Origin: Isoetes taiwanensis
Taxonomy: Eukaryota; Streptophyta; Lycopodiopsida; Isoetales; Isoetaceae
Length of the DNA: 64,000 nucleotides
Reading direction: 5' to 3'
Assembly: GCA_021234155.1 (NCBI GenBank)
Contig: JAJEKV010000035.1
Location: forward strand, 8,305,891-8,369,890
The stretch's first letter is position 1. The number at the start of each line of letters is the position of its first letter. Under the pieces are notes generated by a model, which had not been told where the DNA came from, did no database searches, and saw nothing but the letters and a program-made list of their open reading frames with translations. Positions 45,244-57,261 of the stretch are shown in pieces. The position numbers were made by a program, and so were the translations under genes.

Positions 45244-45330
45244 TGTTGGAGTACACCCTAAAACCTCCAAATATTATTATTATTCTATGCTGTTGGAGTA
45301 CACCCTAAAACCTCCAAATTATTATTATCA
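45244..45330. repeat. 47-bp tandem duplication inside the LTR element
   Basis: Two units begin TGTTGGAGTACACCCTAAAA (45244 and 45291), separated by a TTA-rich filler. Confidence 0.85.
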
Positions 45331-45465
45331 TCATTTCGAGGTTGAAGTCTGGGATATCAAAACCGGTTGTGTTCCTTATTGAGTCTAAGGGACCAACTAT
45401 TGTACTAAATATATGAAAAACTTTGAAGTAAAGAGGAGGGGACCGCCCATTTTTTGTTTAAGAGA

Positions 45466-46129
45466 TGTTGACCGGGTTTTGGCACCGGTCAACATGAAAA
45501 AAGAAAAGAAATAACCATTGGAAGGGGGTCGATTATAAAGCCCAAATGTTGTAAAGGTCTAAGGCACCAAAAAATAAAAAAGGGCCTAGATCTAGTTATT
45601 TAAATTTAAGGGCTTCTAAGATTTTTTAATGGTTGAAGAGGGGTACATTATCTAAGGCTAAGATGAAGAGGCAAGATCAAAGGTGGAGATTAAAAAAGGC
45701 AAAAATTAAAGGTTGAGATAAAGAGGCAAGATCAAGGGTGGAGATGAAGGGGTCGAAATTAAAGGTTGAGATGAAGAGGCAAGGTCAAAGGTGGAGATTA
45801 AGAGGCAAAAATGAAAGGTTAAGATGAAAAGTAATGTTTATAAAAGATTCTTGAGGAGCACGAGCTCCTCCTCTTGCCTTGCTCCAAGTTCTTGGGGATG
45901 GTGGCAGCTCCTCCTCGAACTGGATCAATGGCCCCTCCATGGTTCAGAGACATGGAGGGACCCTCTTGTATTTGAAGTTCTATGCTTATATAAAATTTCT
46001 TTTGGGCCCAAAGTTATTCTTCCAAGTTTTTCTTCAAATCCCTCTGATTTTATATTGCAGCACTCAATGTGATCCTGATTTCTGCCTTTGAGGCCACCTG
46101 TTGGGGATTGTGGGAAAAATCCGCCAACA
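45466..46129 (+). repeat. 3' LTR
   Basis: 664 bp, TGTTG...CAACA, with the same internal ~60-bp units and TATA-like CTTATATAAAA (about 45985) as the 5' LTR. Confidence 0.93.
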
Positions 46130-46134
46130 CTGCC

Positions 46135-47586
46135 ATATGCCGAGAACGGTATTAAAGAGACTGCCAGAAGAAATCGCCACTTCAGTTTAAGCAATCATTG
46201 CATGCGCCCTCCTCGCCAGCTGTAATCGAGTCCAAATAGGAATATGGAAAAGATAAGGAGCCCAAAAATCAAACAAAAAAAAATGTCCAATTTTTGGAAA
46301 ATCGAAAAAAAATTTGGGCACCCAAACTCATCAAAACCTTAGCCAAATAACTTAAAAAGAATTCGAAAATGTTCTCTTTCAAACCGGAAAATCCCAAATT
46401 AAAAGGGTTGATACTATGCAACTCAGGCACAAACTGGCGGAAATCCAAGATATACTACTGCAAATCAGGCACAGCCACTGCCATAGCCGCCAATGGCATG
46501 GAAGAATGACACTCTAATGCCACCTCGCGCTAATCGATGGCAAAGAAGCCCCTCATGCACACCAAATAACACAGGTTGTTTTTCTTTTCAAGCCCTCCAA
46601 ATTGCACATCTAGTGATATCAAATAGTATATTCCATTAGCCCACCTCCCAAACCTTTGCCCTTTGGACAACCCAAGAAGGGCAACGCATTAGTAATTTAT
46701 TTGAGGTTTCAAATAACAATTTATGTGTAGATTAGCTATTAGTAATTTTGCATGATCACCAAAATCCACTCAAAGCTCTTCCCTATCCTTACAACGGTAG
46801 AGAATAGTTTTTGCTACTTTTTTTATTCTTGATATACTTTTTTATGTTTCCCTTTTTTTCTTTTTTCTTTTCCCTTGGGTGGGGGTGGGGGTGGTGGTAT
46901 TGGCACACATATCAGCTGTTCAGTGTTCTCTGGAGCGTATCAAAAAATGCTCTCATAAAAAAGAAGTAAAACCCAGCATATCCATTCCTTGACTTCAGCT
47001 TAGAAGTTGTGCTCAAAGGCCCCTGGATAACCGTTTCTATTTGATCGAAACTTATAAACTAAATGCTTTGCCTCCTCTATCCAGGAGAATTGGGAGATGA
47101 GCAAGTCACCTTTAGCAGTCCCAACTTGGTTAGTCCCAGACGTCCACCATAACATTTTAGCCCCCAATTTTGCATTGCCTGTTGGCCGAGAATGTCCTCC
47201 AACTGTGATCAATCTAGCAGTGCAAACTTATTATTATAGAACTAGTAGAACCAGCATGTGAGAATCTGATACTGATAAAGAAGACTGCTCATTATGATCT
47301 TGCATGTGATTGCAATAATGAAGTGACTCTGGTGAAATCACCAAAGTTACACAAGTTCTGGGAAAACAAGTCCTCAGGTAAAGCTGTACATGGCTCTGTA
47401 AAAGATGCTGCAACCTTGCAAGGAAAAGATGGTTCAGCATGCAAAACTCAGATCGAACAAAACCTTCTGACCTATATATATAATGGAAGTAAGTCAACAG
47501 TATCGCCTTTCAAGCTGGAGGTTAGGTAATCCAGCACATAAATGGGCCCTAAAAGTCTATCTTACAGGCAAGGGCATCAACAATCT
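46135..47586. other. No gene seen
   Basis: AT-rich region downstream of the GT14 gene, with a G-rich tract (GGGTGGGGGTGGGGGTGG) near 46876-46893. It should contain the 3' UTR of that gene at its right end. Confidence 0.5.
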
Positions 47587-49817
47587 TCAATGGAAGACAC
47601 ATTGGTTGGGGCGGAATGTTTCAGCTGCTAGCAACTTCACTACTAAACTCTGAAACCTTTTAGAACCCTGACCAGGTCTTATGAAATTTGGATCCCCCAT
47701 CAGCGTGCATGGGTCTTTCCCATCTTCAGAACTTCCTAAGCACCAAGCACCAGGTGTAAACCGTCCAGGTTGACGTCCCAAAAGCTCCTTATCGATTTTA
47801 TCAAGCACTGGATCATCTTTATCAAACTTGCGTGCAAATGGAGCCCCACTTGCCACCATTGCGCTAAAATCTCTAGTGGTCAATGAGAGCGGATGTTGCT
47901 TCGGGGGATTATCCCAAGCTATATAGTGTAAATCGTGATTGACAGTGGTATTCCTGTACTCCGGTGTATTGCATATAACCGTGTGAAAATAGCCCTCAGG
48001 AGAGGATACAAAGTTTGTATAATACATCATGACTGTCCGAGGAAGATTGTCCCATCCCCAGATACAAAATTCTATGAATGATCGAGTCAGCACAATCCAG
48101 GCTGAACCTGCACAAGCAAATAAAGTTTAGAAGGGAGCAGCCAATGCAAGCAAAAGGGACCAATCATCAAAACGAATCAAGGTCAACATGATGGACAGGA
48201 AACACAAAGACATATATAGGTCCAGTGGATGTTAATAGTGCTCTAATTATCTGCATGCTAAAGACCAATCAACTACAAATTATACCACTATATGCATAGA
48301 CATGCCCTGCTGCTTTATCTCCACATCCATGATATGCATTGGGGTGGAGATAAGACAAGTAGCTGACCTATCAAACTCAAAGAAAATAAAAATCCTGATC
48401 ACAATTATTTCATCTGTAGCCCCAACAGCTGTTCTACTTCACAACATCACAAGTATAAAAAGCATCCTACAAAAGATAGCTTAATAACATGTTTCACCTT
48501 TCATCCTCTTGTAAAAATGGTACAAATAATCAAGTACAAAAGAAGTATACATACCTGTAAACAACTTGAATGATGTAGGTACTGACCGTCTTTGGGTGGC
48601 CCAAAATATATCATTTTTTTTTGTCATATACAACCCAGGATCTATGATTATAGGTTTTGCCCTCTGGAATCTGCAGAAGAAAAAGGTAAGTCCACCTTTT
48701 TATGAATGACGACAAACCTTTGGAACTTATAGATACTTACTCTTTCCAACCAATGTCACTTGTATGCTCAATGAAATTAAGATCCCTTGGTAAATATGAT
48801 AATACATTTAGAAGATCTGCACTGTAAACAAGATAAAGGTTAATCGCCAAACAGAGAAACTGCAAGAACTTCAAGATCTGGGGTGAATTTTTAAGCCCTG
48901 AATACTTTTCATGAATCCTTATTCCTAATCAAAAAAGTTCCTAAATCTGAACTTTAAATTGCTTATGTTCTTATTATCTTCCATACGACGCATGTTTTTG
49001 GTTTAACCCAAAACAATAAACCTATCCGTTTCTGCAAATTCAAAGCCAAAGCCAATATAAAATAAAAGTCTTGGTTAATTTGTGCATGTCCATTATACTG
49101 CAGTACATGAACATTAAGTTCTAGAATAGAGACAATGACACTTGACAAACTTATATATATATGGAGTAAAGATTTGGCACTAAAAAACAAGAAAAGAGAG
49201 GAAAAAAGTAAAACTTAAAAATACTTGCCATCCTGAGTAATGAGAGGATAATCTGAAGCACTAAGATTGATAAACCAATCCCAGTCTTTACTTTGTCGAA
49301 GTAGTATTGCAGCTGCATGGAGGGTGCAGGCAATCATTGTCGGTCCTCTATAAGTCACCAAATTTGCCTTCCCAACAACATGTACGTTGGATGCTAAAGT
49401 AAAAATAGGTTCTGACCTTACATATCTTGCCAAATCCACTCTTTCCCTGGGAGGGGCCTCTAGATCCAAATGCAAAAGGTACTGATTTCTAGGATGATAC
49501 AAGGCTTGTAATGTTCTCTTCATCCTAGCACTATCCCCCTTTGTTCCTGAAATCAAATACGCTAACCTAGGAGGTGCTGGAACCCCAGAAGGGGGCAACC
49601 GGAGTAGTTTAGATTCCACATACATATCTGCCGAATCCTCTGCATCGTTGAGAAACAATTGCAGAACCGAAGACCTTGCCCTGTATGATGACGCCCCCAG
49701 GCTGAGAGTTGTAACTACAAAAAGAACCACGGAAACAAGCGAGCTTGCAAGAAGAGGGAGCAGCCATTTCCTTTCCATAGTTGCAAACCCTACATTAAAT
49801 TGGATTCCCTTCTTCAT
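47587..49817 (-). CDS. GT14-family glycosyltransferase (beta-glucuronosyltransferase GlcAT14-like)
   Basis: Four exons on the minus strand: 49817-49229, 48816-48741, 48670-48555 and 48107-47587, totalling 433 codons with no frame break. A short cytosolic N-terminus and one membrane helix (WLLPLLASSLVSVVLFVV, about residues 19-40) give a type II Golgi protein. The lumenal domain has RLAYLISGTKGD, LHLDLEAPP, ANLVTYRGPTMIA, DWDWFINLSASDYPLITQD, LPRDLNFIEHTS, AKPIIIDPGLYM, WGWDNLPRT and WDNPPKQHP, the ordered signatures of the plant core-2/I-branching (DUF266) group. Arabidopsis GlcAT14 enzymes add glucuronic acid to arabinogalactan-protein side chains; the same role here is inferred. Intron 1 appears to start GC (GCAAGT at 49228-49223) and end AG; introns 2 and 3 are GT-AG. 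The ATG at 49815-49817 gives the longest frame; an internal Met before ERKWLLP is an alternative. Confidence 0.94.
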
Positions 49818-52725
49818 GTTTTCAGCTTTGTTAGGACCAAAATACGAATGAAGAAATTTTATTGGGTTGGCAGGTAAACCGTAATAAAGCTGCCAGACTC
49901 AATTCGATCTTGACGGATGCAATACCAAACAATAGGGCAGCTCTGTTCTAAGGCACATTTGAGACCAAGAACGCTGATTTAATCCACCATAGCTCACATT
50001 TGAAGGTGCCGAAAGGTACTTTGCTGCTGAAGGGTATATTGTACTACGGCGAGGCCCATATCAATGCTAGAGGCCAACATGAAGAAGGCCCAAATAAAGA
50101 ACGGCAGTCTCAATCCAGAGGCAGGAAGCCAAGCTAAAACTCCTCAAAGCGTGGGTTTTTGAAGGAATCTACGCGTCGGCGAGACTGGCATGCTGTTTAA
50201 ACCGGACCAAAAGCTTGATTAGGTCGCCACGGCCCACCGGAATGAGAAAAGGGACCACCGAAAGGTTTTAAAGACATAGAAACACGCAAGAATGTCCAAA
50301 ACAGAAGCTTTGTTTCGACGGTGCTTCGACGTTGGAAATCAACTCCCGAGTTATTGGAAGTCATCGAGGCCGTTGAAATTCTTGGCGTGTGGCTCTCGTT
50401 GGTTAAAGATGCGATTTTGCTAGTTTGGTTGTTTACGGGGGTCGTTTTTCTCTTCACGTTCATTCCCTTTTTTCTGTTCATGTGATCTTGTGCTCTAACA
50501 AAATAAGAAATGAATGAGAGTAAAAATCTAGGCCATGGTAGACATCTTAAGAAACAAGAGATAAAGGAGAGGTTAAAAAAAAAAAGGGAGTTTGGTCTTC
50601 TAATCTAGCCAGAACATGTTCCATAAGTCTTTCATGCCTAGAATCTCAAGACCCTTGTCCTATTCTATCTTCCCACGCCTTCAGCTCGTGAAGTTCTTGC
50701 CCCACGTTCTGCTTCCACCGTCTTCTTCACAAATTTCGTCTCGTGAAGGTTTACCCGTTCAGTGCAATTTTGTCTCCTACATTTTTGATGCACCAATTTC
50801 TTGTCCTTCTTCTGCTTCCTCTTTCTATCGAGATGACGCAAAAAGTACTATCTATCTAGATGACTAGTCATACTACATGTGGCATGCATTGCTTCCTTTT
50901 TTCCTCTCTTTAAATGACCTTTAATTCATTCTAGTCATGCTACATCTGCCACATGTACTGCACTTTCAGCTCCAAACTGGTTTCTAGTACTATTCATGCT
51001 CCATGTTTACATTTGTTATGTATTTTTCCTTCCTCTGCACCTCGATTTAACTTCTCTGCAACTGAGGTAGATTGGAAACGTCCTTTCCCTTGATATATGT
51101 CTCTATCATATGTGACATCAAACAACACTTTCTGTTGTCGACCTATTTTTTTTATGTCTAATCTAACTTCATCATGAAACACTCTTAGCTTATTCTATGT
51201 AACATGCTAAATCCCATAGCTAAATATCTAGCAATAAATAATGGGCCCGGATCCCTTAAGACAGATGTTTTTATTTTAAAACAATAAATTTTAATAAAAG
51301 TCCGGGAGTTGACACCTCAACACATAAGCTGGTCTACAAGAATGATTCATTTAATTGCCCATACTAGTAAAATTATACCAAATTCTATAACATGGACAAG
51401 GCTTTTACAATGTTGTTGTCCAAATCATTGCCCATCTACCCTTTTTGTATATAATATTACCATATTGGAATATAATATGTGGTGCTATATACCTAAGAAA
51501 TGTGTTAACTTGATGGGTCTTACTTGAAAAACACGTCATGTTTACTATAAACACTACAACATTACTCTACATACTAAACTGTACCAAAAGCTTGTGGACG
51601 GTCAAGGGGCTTTAGAAATGGATGCAATTCTAATGTCCTGCTCCTCTTTTTGTCGTACAACATGTGCCGTGTTATGGAACACTTCTTGTGTTCCGATACA
51701 CACCCCATGCCACGTGGGACGTTTCCGCGATACCAGGATCCGATATCAGTTAGGGGGATATTGGGCTCCTCGGGAGATACCGGGTTTTGTTATGTACATT
51801 AAAGTCATTTTACACACATTTAATACATTTATATGACATTTCTATACGTATATGTGCTTTTATATGCCAAACCCTAACTTTACCTATAAAGGCCTATTTG
51901 GGGTTTGGCCATTTTGACTCCTCTCTTGCTCCAACACCTTTTCCAACACACTTCATTCTTATTGTTGCCTATGAGGTATGTGGATCATCCCCTTTTGTTG
52001 CTTTGCTAGCTAGAGCCATTGCATGTATGTTTGGACTGATGATATTTCAAGCTTTGAATGTATGATCGTGTTCTATTTATAATTCATTGTACCTCATGGA
52101 AAAAATAACTCCCTATACTAGCTAAATCCATGGCCTAAAAAGTAATGGATGCATTTGTGTAGTGTGCTCTTAGTTAAAAGGCCCTTAGACCTATTCGGCT
52201 CCCAAATGATAGACCTATTCGGCTCCCAAATGAAACCCACATGTGATCTTCATGAGTTAATTGGAGGGTTGTCATATGTTGAGCAATGGTGTCATGTCCA
52301 ATCTAGCCTCAATGAGAAATATGTGATACGCTCCTCTCGCTAGTTGGAAATGCCATGAACAACGTCGAGGTTAGTGCCCCCCCTAATGTGGAAAGTTTAG
52401 AATAAAATAGAATAGAATAGATTTGTTATCGTCCACGTAGACCAATTGGCCTATGGGACCCAAACAAAGAGAGCGACAAAGCGATGTTCTTGTCGGGGAT
52501 TAAAACCCCCCTTAGAAGGGTTTGAGGGAAAAACGATTATCTTTGGTACAACTGTACAACTGTATAGGACAATTCAATACTGTCCCAGAAGACACAACTA
52601 TATCCACGCATCCATAACCTCCTGGAGGTATGACCCCAACAAGCCATGGACGCCGTACTCAATAACTCATGCGGTCAGGCACTAGTAACCGAACATACCG
52701 CGCTCGGATATGGGCAAACGCTGGG
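49818..52725. other. No gene seen; likely GT14 promoter at left end
   Basis: The first few hundred bases should hold the GT14 promoter, but I could not assign a TATA box. The rest has no supported ORF. Around 52149-52230 a 24-bp phrase (GACCTATTCGGCTCCCAAAT) is tandemly repeated. Confidence 0.45.
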
Positions 52726-53131
52726 TGTGACGACCATACGGATATTCGCATCATACGAACATTATACTCGTATGTACAAAAGATGGTCGTCACACGGATG
52801 CAAAAGGGTAGTTGCACAAGACAGAGTTTGAACTCGGAACCTTCCAATTGCGAGTCACACACCCTTGCCAAGTGCACTACCAATATATGTTGAAGGCATT
52901 CCTTCACGTCTTTCTCATATGTGGGACTACCTCCAGGAGGTTCTAGAATATTCCAGAACCTAAATGCATGCGCGACACGGCGCGATCTCATCCATTGGAG
53001 TGGCGCGATCCTCACCATTGGCCTAGATATATAAGGAGGCACCTCCTTCTTGTCAAACCATTCCGGTTCAACGCCAGTCTTGAGCCTTCTAAGCATCTGT
53101 CTCGTGTTCCTGCTTGCCTTCAGGCCATTGT
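52726..53131 (+). repeat. LTR-like direct repeat, copy 1
   Basis: 406 bp beginning TGTGACGACCATACGGATAT. Near its start is a hairpin with arms GTGTGACGACCAT and ATGGTCGTCACAC. It has a TATA-like GATATATAAGGAGG near 53025. Repeats at 53202-53609. The 70-bp spacer ends in the purine tract TAGGAGGGGGATGG directly before copy 2, as a polypurine tract precedes a 3' LTR. Confidence 0.75.
52807..52881 (-). other. tRNA-like segment in copy 1
   Basis: Seventy-five nucleotides on the minus strand with a 6-bp acceptor-like end pairing (GGTAGT/ACTACC), a D-arm-like segment and a B-box-like GAGTTCAAACTC. The anticodon stem is poor, so it is not a functional tRNA. It may be a SINE head or a tRNA-derived part of the repeat. 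Confidence 0.4.
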
Positions 53132-53201
53132 CCGGATAAGCCAAGTTTGAGTACTCTGGCCCCAGCTCCGAGGACTCGTCGCCGTCGTAGGAGGGGGATG
53201 G

Positions 53202-53609
53202 TGTGACGACCATACGGATATTCGCATCATACGAACATTATACTCGTATGTACAAAAGATGGTCGTCACACGGATGCAAAAAGGTAGTTGCACAAGACAG
53301 GGTTTAAATATGCAACCTTCCAGTTGTGAGTCACACACCCTTGCCAAGTGCACTACCAATATATGCTGAAAACATTCCTTCACGTCTTCCTCATATGTGG
53401 GACTATCTCCAGGAGGTTCTAGAATATTCCAGAACCTAAATGCATGCGCAACACTTGGCGCGATCTCATCCATTGGAGTGACGCGATCCTGACCATTGGC
53501 CTAGATATATAAGGAGGCACCTCCTTCTTGTCGAACCATTCCGGTTCAACGCCAGTCTTGAGCCTTCTAGGCATCTGTCTCGTGTTCCTGCTTGCCTTCG
53601 GGCCATTGT
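53202..53609 (+). repeat. LTR-like direct repeat, copy 2
   Basis: Same as copy 1 with about a dozen differences. After the shared end (GGCCATTGT) it continues to GGGTTCATGACA near 53722, which could be the true LTR end. No target duplication was found. Confidence 0.75.
53283..53357 (-). other. tRNA-like segment in copy 2
   Basis: Counterpart of 52807-52881, with the B-box region changed and the acceptor-like ends kept. Confidence 0.4.
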
Positions 53610-53712
53610 ATTCTTGATTCCTGTTCATATATCAGATTCTTTGCTGATCTTGGCGTATTTCTTCTATATTTCTTGCGTATTTTCCATGTATTTTCCTTGT
53701 TTTCGCGTGGGT

Positions 53713-54630
53713 TCATGACACTGGGCAGATCTGGAGGGCATGACATTCATCTTCAATAAATACGGTGGCTGTGACAAAGCCTCTCCGGGTTCTTCGAGGC
53801 CAGCATACTGTCTCAATGTGGAGACGATGCGCATCCGTGTGAATGGAAGCTATAAGTCTGCGCTTCTTCATGGGTAAATGGGTGTACAAGTACTGGTGTG
53901 GGCCTCTCGTGAGCATAGGGTTGACTTGCTGCTGATAGTGTGTCAGCTTAGCGTGCATCAAAGCATCTGCATCCCAGAGCTTGCGAAGGAAAGTAGCATC
54001 TAGGTACAACTTTAGTGCATTGTGACCCTTCTTTGTCCGTACCTGTACGCATCTGTTTTCCTGTACATCCCAACGTGAGAACCAATGAGCTTGTTTGTCC
54101 TTCCAGCAGGCTTTGAGGCGTTCGGGACCCATTGCTACGGCCAAAGCAAGGTTGGGCAAACATGTATCACCCATCACGACCACCTTCTAGAAGTAAATAT
54201 TCCAATGCAACCCGTTGAAGGGGTAGAAAACATGTCTCCTGGAGTAGGATCTAGTATGGAACTGTGGACTTTACCCCAAAGGCTCGTACCAAGAAGGCTT
54301 TTCTGCGGTGCTTTCGAGATCATTTGGTGGTGAGGGATCAGGACCCCCACGGTTATGCCCCATACAGGGAGGACGGCTCGACCAAGGCCCTAAACAAGTG
54401 TGGTGATGGCGCCATGCATACAACTCGCCTTGTGGGCATTTGTTACGCATGGCATATAGTCTTCCAACCCTTGGTGACCCATGGCGATGGCAGCATCCCA
54501 GTGGGTGGTAGTAGAGAATACGATCCCCAAGTACTTGTAGGTCGGAGCCACCTCTACATCCTGTCCCTGGTAAGTGAATGAGGGAAACCTTGGTTGACGG
54601 GATGACAAAACTAGGAGCACCCTAGGCTTG
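53713..54630 (-). pseudogene. LINE reverse-transcriptase C-terminal remnant
   Basis: Minus frame 54620-54390 carries FTYQGQDVEVAPTYKYLGIV, matching the segment after the polymerase active site in LINEs that ends YLG. Frame 54183-53713 carries KKRRLIASIHTDAHRLHIET and EDECHALQICP, matching the C-terminal knuckle region (RxxAHxLxIE...C...EDExHxLxxC). The stretch between is frame-broken. It differs from the two LINE families elsewhere in the window, perhaps RTE- or CR1-like. No ends found. Confidence 0.65.
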
Positions 54631-55074
54631 TTTCATATTCCTGTGGGATTGTGTCCTAGTAAGGTTCTATTGGTATCGCTCACTTGTAGCATAATCTTTC
54701 TGGACTTGTGCTCAGTTGGATCGTAAATGTGAAAGATGAGATTCCACAACGCAAATTATTTTCAATTCGTGTACTGCAATAGACTATAGGAACACTGTAG
54801 ACGAAATTATTATTCCGTTGATATTGCCTACAACAATGGAGTAAACCTGAGTTTAGAGCTTGATCAAATCGGACGAGTGCCAAGAGATCATCCGTAATAC
54901 AATGCTATGCAGTTTGACTAATAATTATATGCATGTTCTGCAAGCTCTTATCTTAAATTTTGATTGTTAAGCAGCACCAAACATTGATCAATATGAAAAT
55001 GGCTTTATATTATTTGACCAAAAATATACTTATACAAGAATTTGGCGCCGGCGGAGCCGGCGCTTTCTGCGCCT

Positions 55075-55499
55075 TGGGGGTCAAATCCAAGTGTAAAAAC
55101 TTTGATCTGATATGTCTTGCTTGGTTTTTTGTTTTCTAGATTGCCGTTGCAGGTGGTATTTCTTAAGAAGCATAGCCAAACCATTGTAATTATTTGGTGA
55201 ATACCCATAGGCAAAATGCCGTTAATTTGTGGTTGAACGTCCGGTCAAACTTGGGGTCAACTTGTCGGTTCACCTGTAGTCAAATTTCCACGTAAGTTGT
55301 AATCAACGCTTTGTCAACTGCAGTTTGGCTTGACACGAAAGATGAGCACAGTGAACTTGGCCTAACTTTTTAGTATTGGTCAAACCCTAGTCCTCCCATT
55401 TTGCTAAGCAAATTAATATATGTATTTCTTCATACGTTGATTGGGCTATTGTTCTAGGTTGGCAACCAAAAGATGTTACGAATCTAGAATGTAGGATCC
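55075..55499. repeat. Diverged direct repeat R1
   Basis: Runs from GGGGTCAAATCCAAGTG to CTAGAATGTAGGAT; about 80% alike to 56883-57261. A GC-rich segment (GGCGCCGGCGGAGCCGGCGC) lies just before it at 55044-55063. No coding content seen. Confidence 0.75.
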
Positions 55500-56346
55500 T
55501 AGCCCACTAAGATCCCTGGTAGGCTTTACACACCAGAGGGATCAATCAGTGAAGGGACAAGTCCCCCTTTTTCATCGGTCTAGCCCCTCCACCCACAACC
55601 AGGCGGGCTCTTATGCACGGGCCGCATTAATTGGGAATTAATGAGGCTATCTAGGAACATCTGCTACAGAGGCTTTTAGGGTTTCTACCCCCCTTCCCAA
55701 TACACGGGAGAGCATAGAATGAACACCATCATCATCAAAGAACTGAAATGTAGAATAACATCTAATCTGTCTACCTAAACATCCAAAGTTAGGTTCTTTT
55801 GTTAGGGCTTATGATCTCGGGATCTATAAGCCTCTAAGGCTGAACTAACATGCTAAACCAGCTCATTGCAAAGCCAAAAGGCGGCTTTGCACAACAGAAT
55901 GACTATTTACCTGGCGCCTGACTTGGTCCAGATCCTCGGATGCGTCCATGCCTCTGATCCTGCTGAAGACTGCTGCTGCTGGAAGATCTGTTGTGCAAAG
56001 ACGGCTTATCAGAGTCTGGCAATGCGAACTAGGGTCTTGGCTTGGCTGGAATGGCTCTGGGAAACCCTTTGCGAAAAAGAAGAATGGTTTAGGGTTTAAG
56101 GGCAAAGCCCTTATATAGAAACCCTTAGGGTTAGGTTAACATTGGCCAAATGGGGTTTTGCCATTTGGCATGGGGTTTGTAGTTGTATATGTTTATTAAA
56201 CATGCACAACTTACGAGGTTGCCCCTAGGGGCAACCCTTTACGTCTCGCTAGTACTTGTCATGATGACAAGTACGTGTAACGTGGAAGTATAATATACGT
56301 ATTTGGGTCGTATATTATACTGGAACGTCACAATCTCCCCACCTTG
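55490..56346 (-). mobile_element. Ty3/gypsy-type LTR with adjoining polypurine tract, minus orientation
   Basis: On the minus strand, GATGCTGAGGACAGCATCAA and AAGGTGGGGAGAT (56333-56345) are followed by TGTGACGTTCC at 56332. This is the usual arrangement at the 3' end of plant gypsy pol: 'GAGGA' coding end, purine tract, LTR start. A TATA-like TCTATATAAGGGC (minus) is near 56112-56124, and CCTACA near 55490 may be the LTR end. A strong hairpin lies at 56281-56329. No pol reading remains upstream, so it is a solo or deleted element. Confidence 0.55.
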
Positions 56347-56882
56347 AATTGATGCTGTCCTCAGCATCACGCGTCTCCCCACCTTGGAAACCTGCATATC
56401 CTGCAATTACATTTGATATATATAACATTACAACATGATTATCCCAAGGTAATATTTTAATTATTCATAACACATCCTTGTTTAATATTATACTATGGTA
56501 AGAGGTTCTTTCATCCTCTTGCTTTACCGTTTATTATTCACAAAATTTTATAGTTTACACTATTATTATAAACATAGTTCCAAAATTCTCTAATTAAGGT
56601 TCCACATCGTTTCCTTACAACACATCATGACAAAATTATGTGTTGCAAGTCTTCGCAGTGCGACCTTCCTGCCGCTAGACTCTCCTATTGGCCTGCAGGT
56701 TCAACACTACGTCAGTATTCATTAAATTATTATAATTGCCAAAGTGGAATCTTGGGGATGCACTTAGTAATAAGGGGGTATGGATATCTACATTTCGAAA
56801 GGTCGGCAAAACATCTCAGCATACTGATATTTAACTAGGACAAAACAACTCAGCATACTGATCTTTAATTAGTTGCACACTG

Positions 56883-57261
56883 GGGTCAAAGCCAAGTGCG
56901 AAAATTTTGACCTGATATATCTTGTCTGATTTTTTGCCTGATTTTTTCTTTTCTAAATTGTTGTTGCATGTGATAGGTCGTATGAAGTCTAGCCAAACCA
57001 TTGGTCAATTATTTGATCAAGTCCCATGGGCAAAATCCCGTTAATTTGTGGTTGAACATCTGGTCAAACTTGTTAATTGCAGTTTGGCGTGATATGAAAA
57101 ATGAGCACAATGAACTTGGCTTAATCTTTCAGCATTGATCGAACCCTAATCCTCTCATTTTACTAAGCAAATTAACATATGCATCTCTCCATACGTTGAT
57201 TGGGTTATTGTTCTAGGTTGGCAATCTAAAAATATTACGAACCTAGAATGTAGGATTATTA
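56883..57261. repeat. Diverged direct repeat R2
   Basis: Counterpart of R1, missing about 60 bp in its middle. Together R1 and R2 flank the gypsy-type LTR region. Confidence 0.75.

Larger units (their letters stand above)
42699..46129 (+). mobile_element. Non-autonomous LTR retrotransposon with complete ends
   Basis: Flanked by the 5-bp direct repeat CTGCC (42694-42698 and 46130-46134). LTRs begin TGTTGACCGG and end CGCCAACA. The 3' LTR is 664 bp; the 5' LTR holds a 456-bp LINE insertion. The internal region (43827-45465) has no gag, protease, integrase or polymerase reading, so the element depends on others. A primer-binding site lies three bases inside the 5' LTR, and a purine-rich tract (AAGTAAAGAGGAGGGGA, about 45426-45442) lies upstream of the 3' LTR, some 23 bp from it. 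Confidence 0.93.

Noticed and set aside
52807-52881. Functional tRNA gene
   Set aside because: The anticodon stem does not form, the acceptor has a mismatch, and the same degraded segment is in both direct repeats.
52659-53213. 184-codon minus ORF across the LTR-like repeat
   Set aside because: It runs through the direct repeat, the tRNA-like segment and flanking DNA, recurs only where the repeat recurs, and has no domain.
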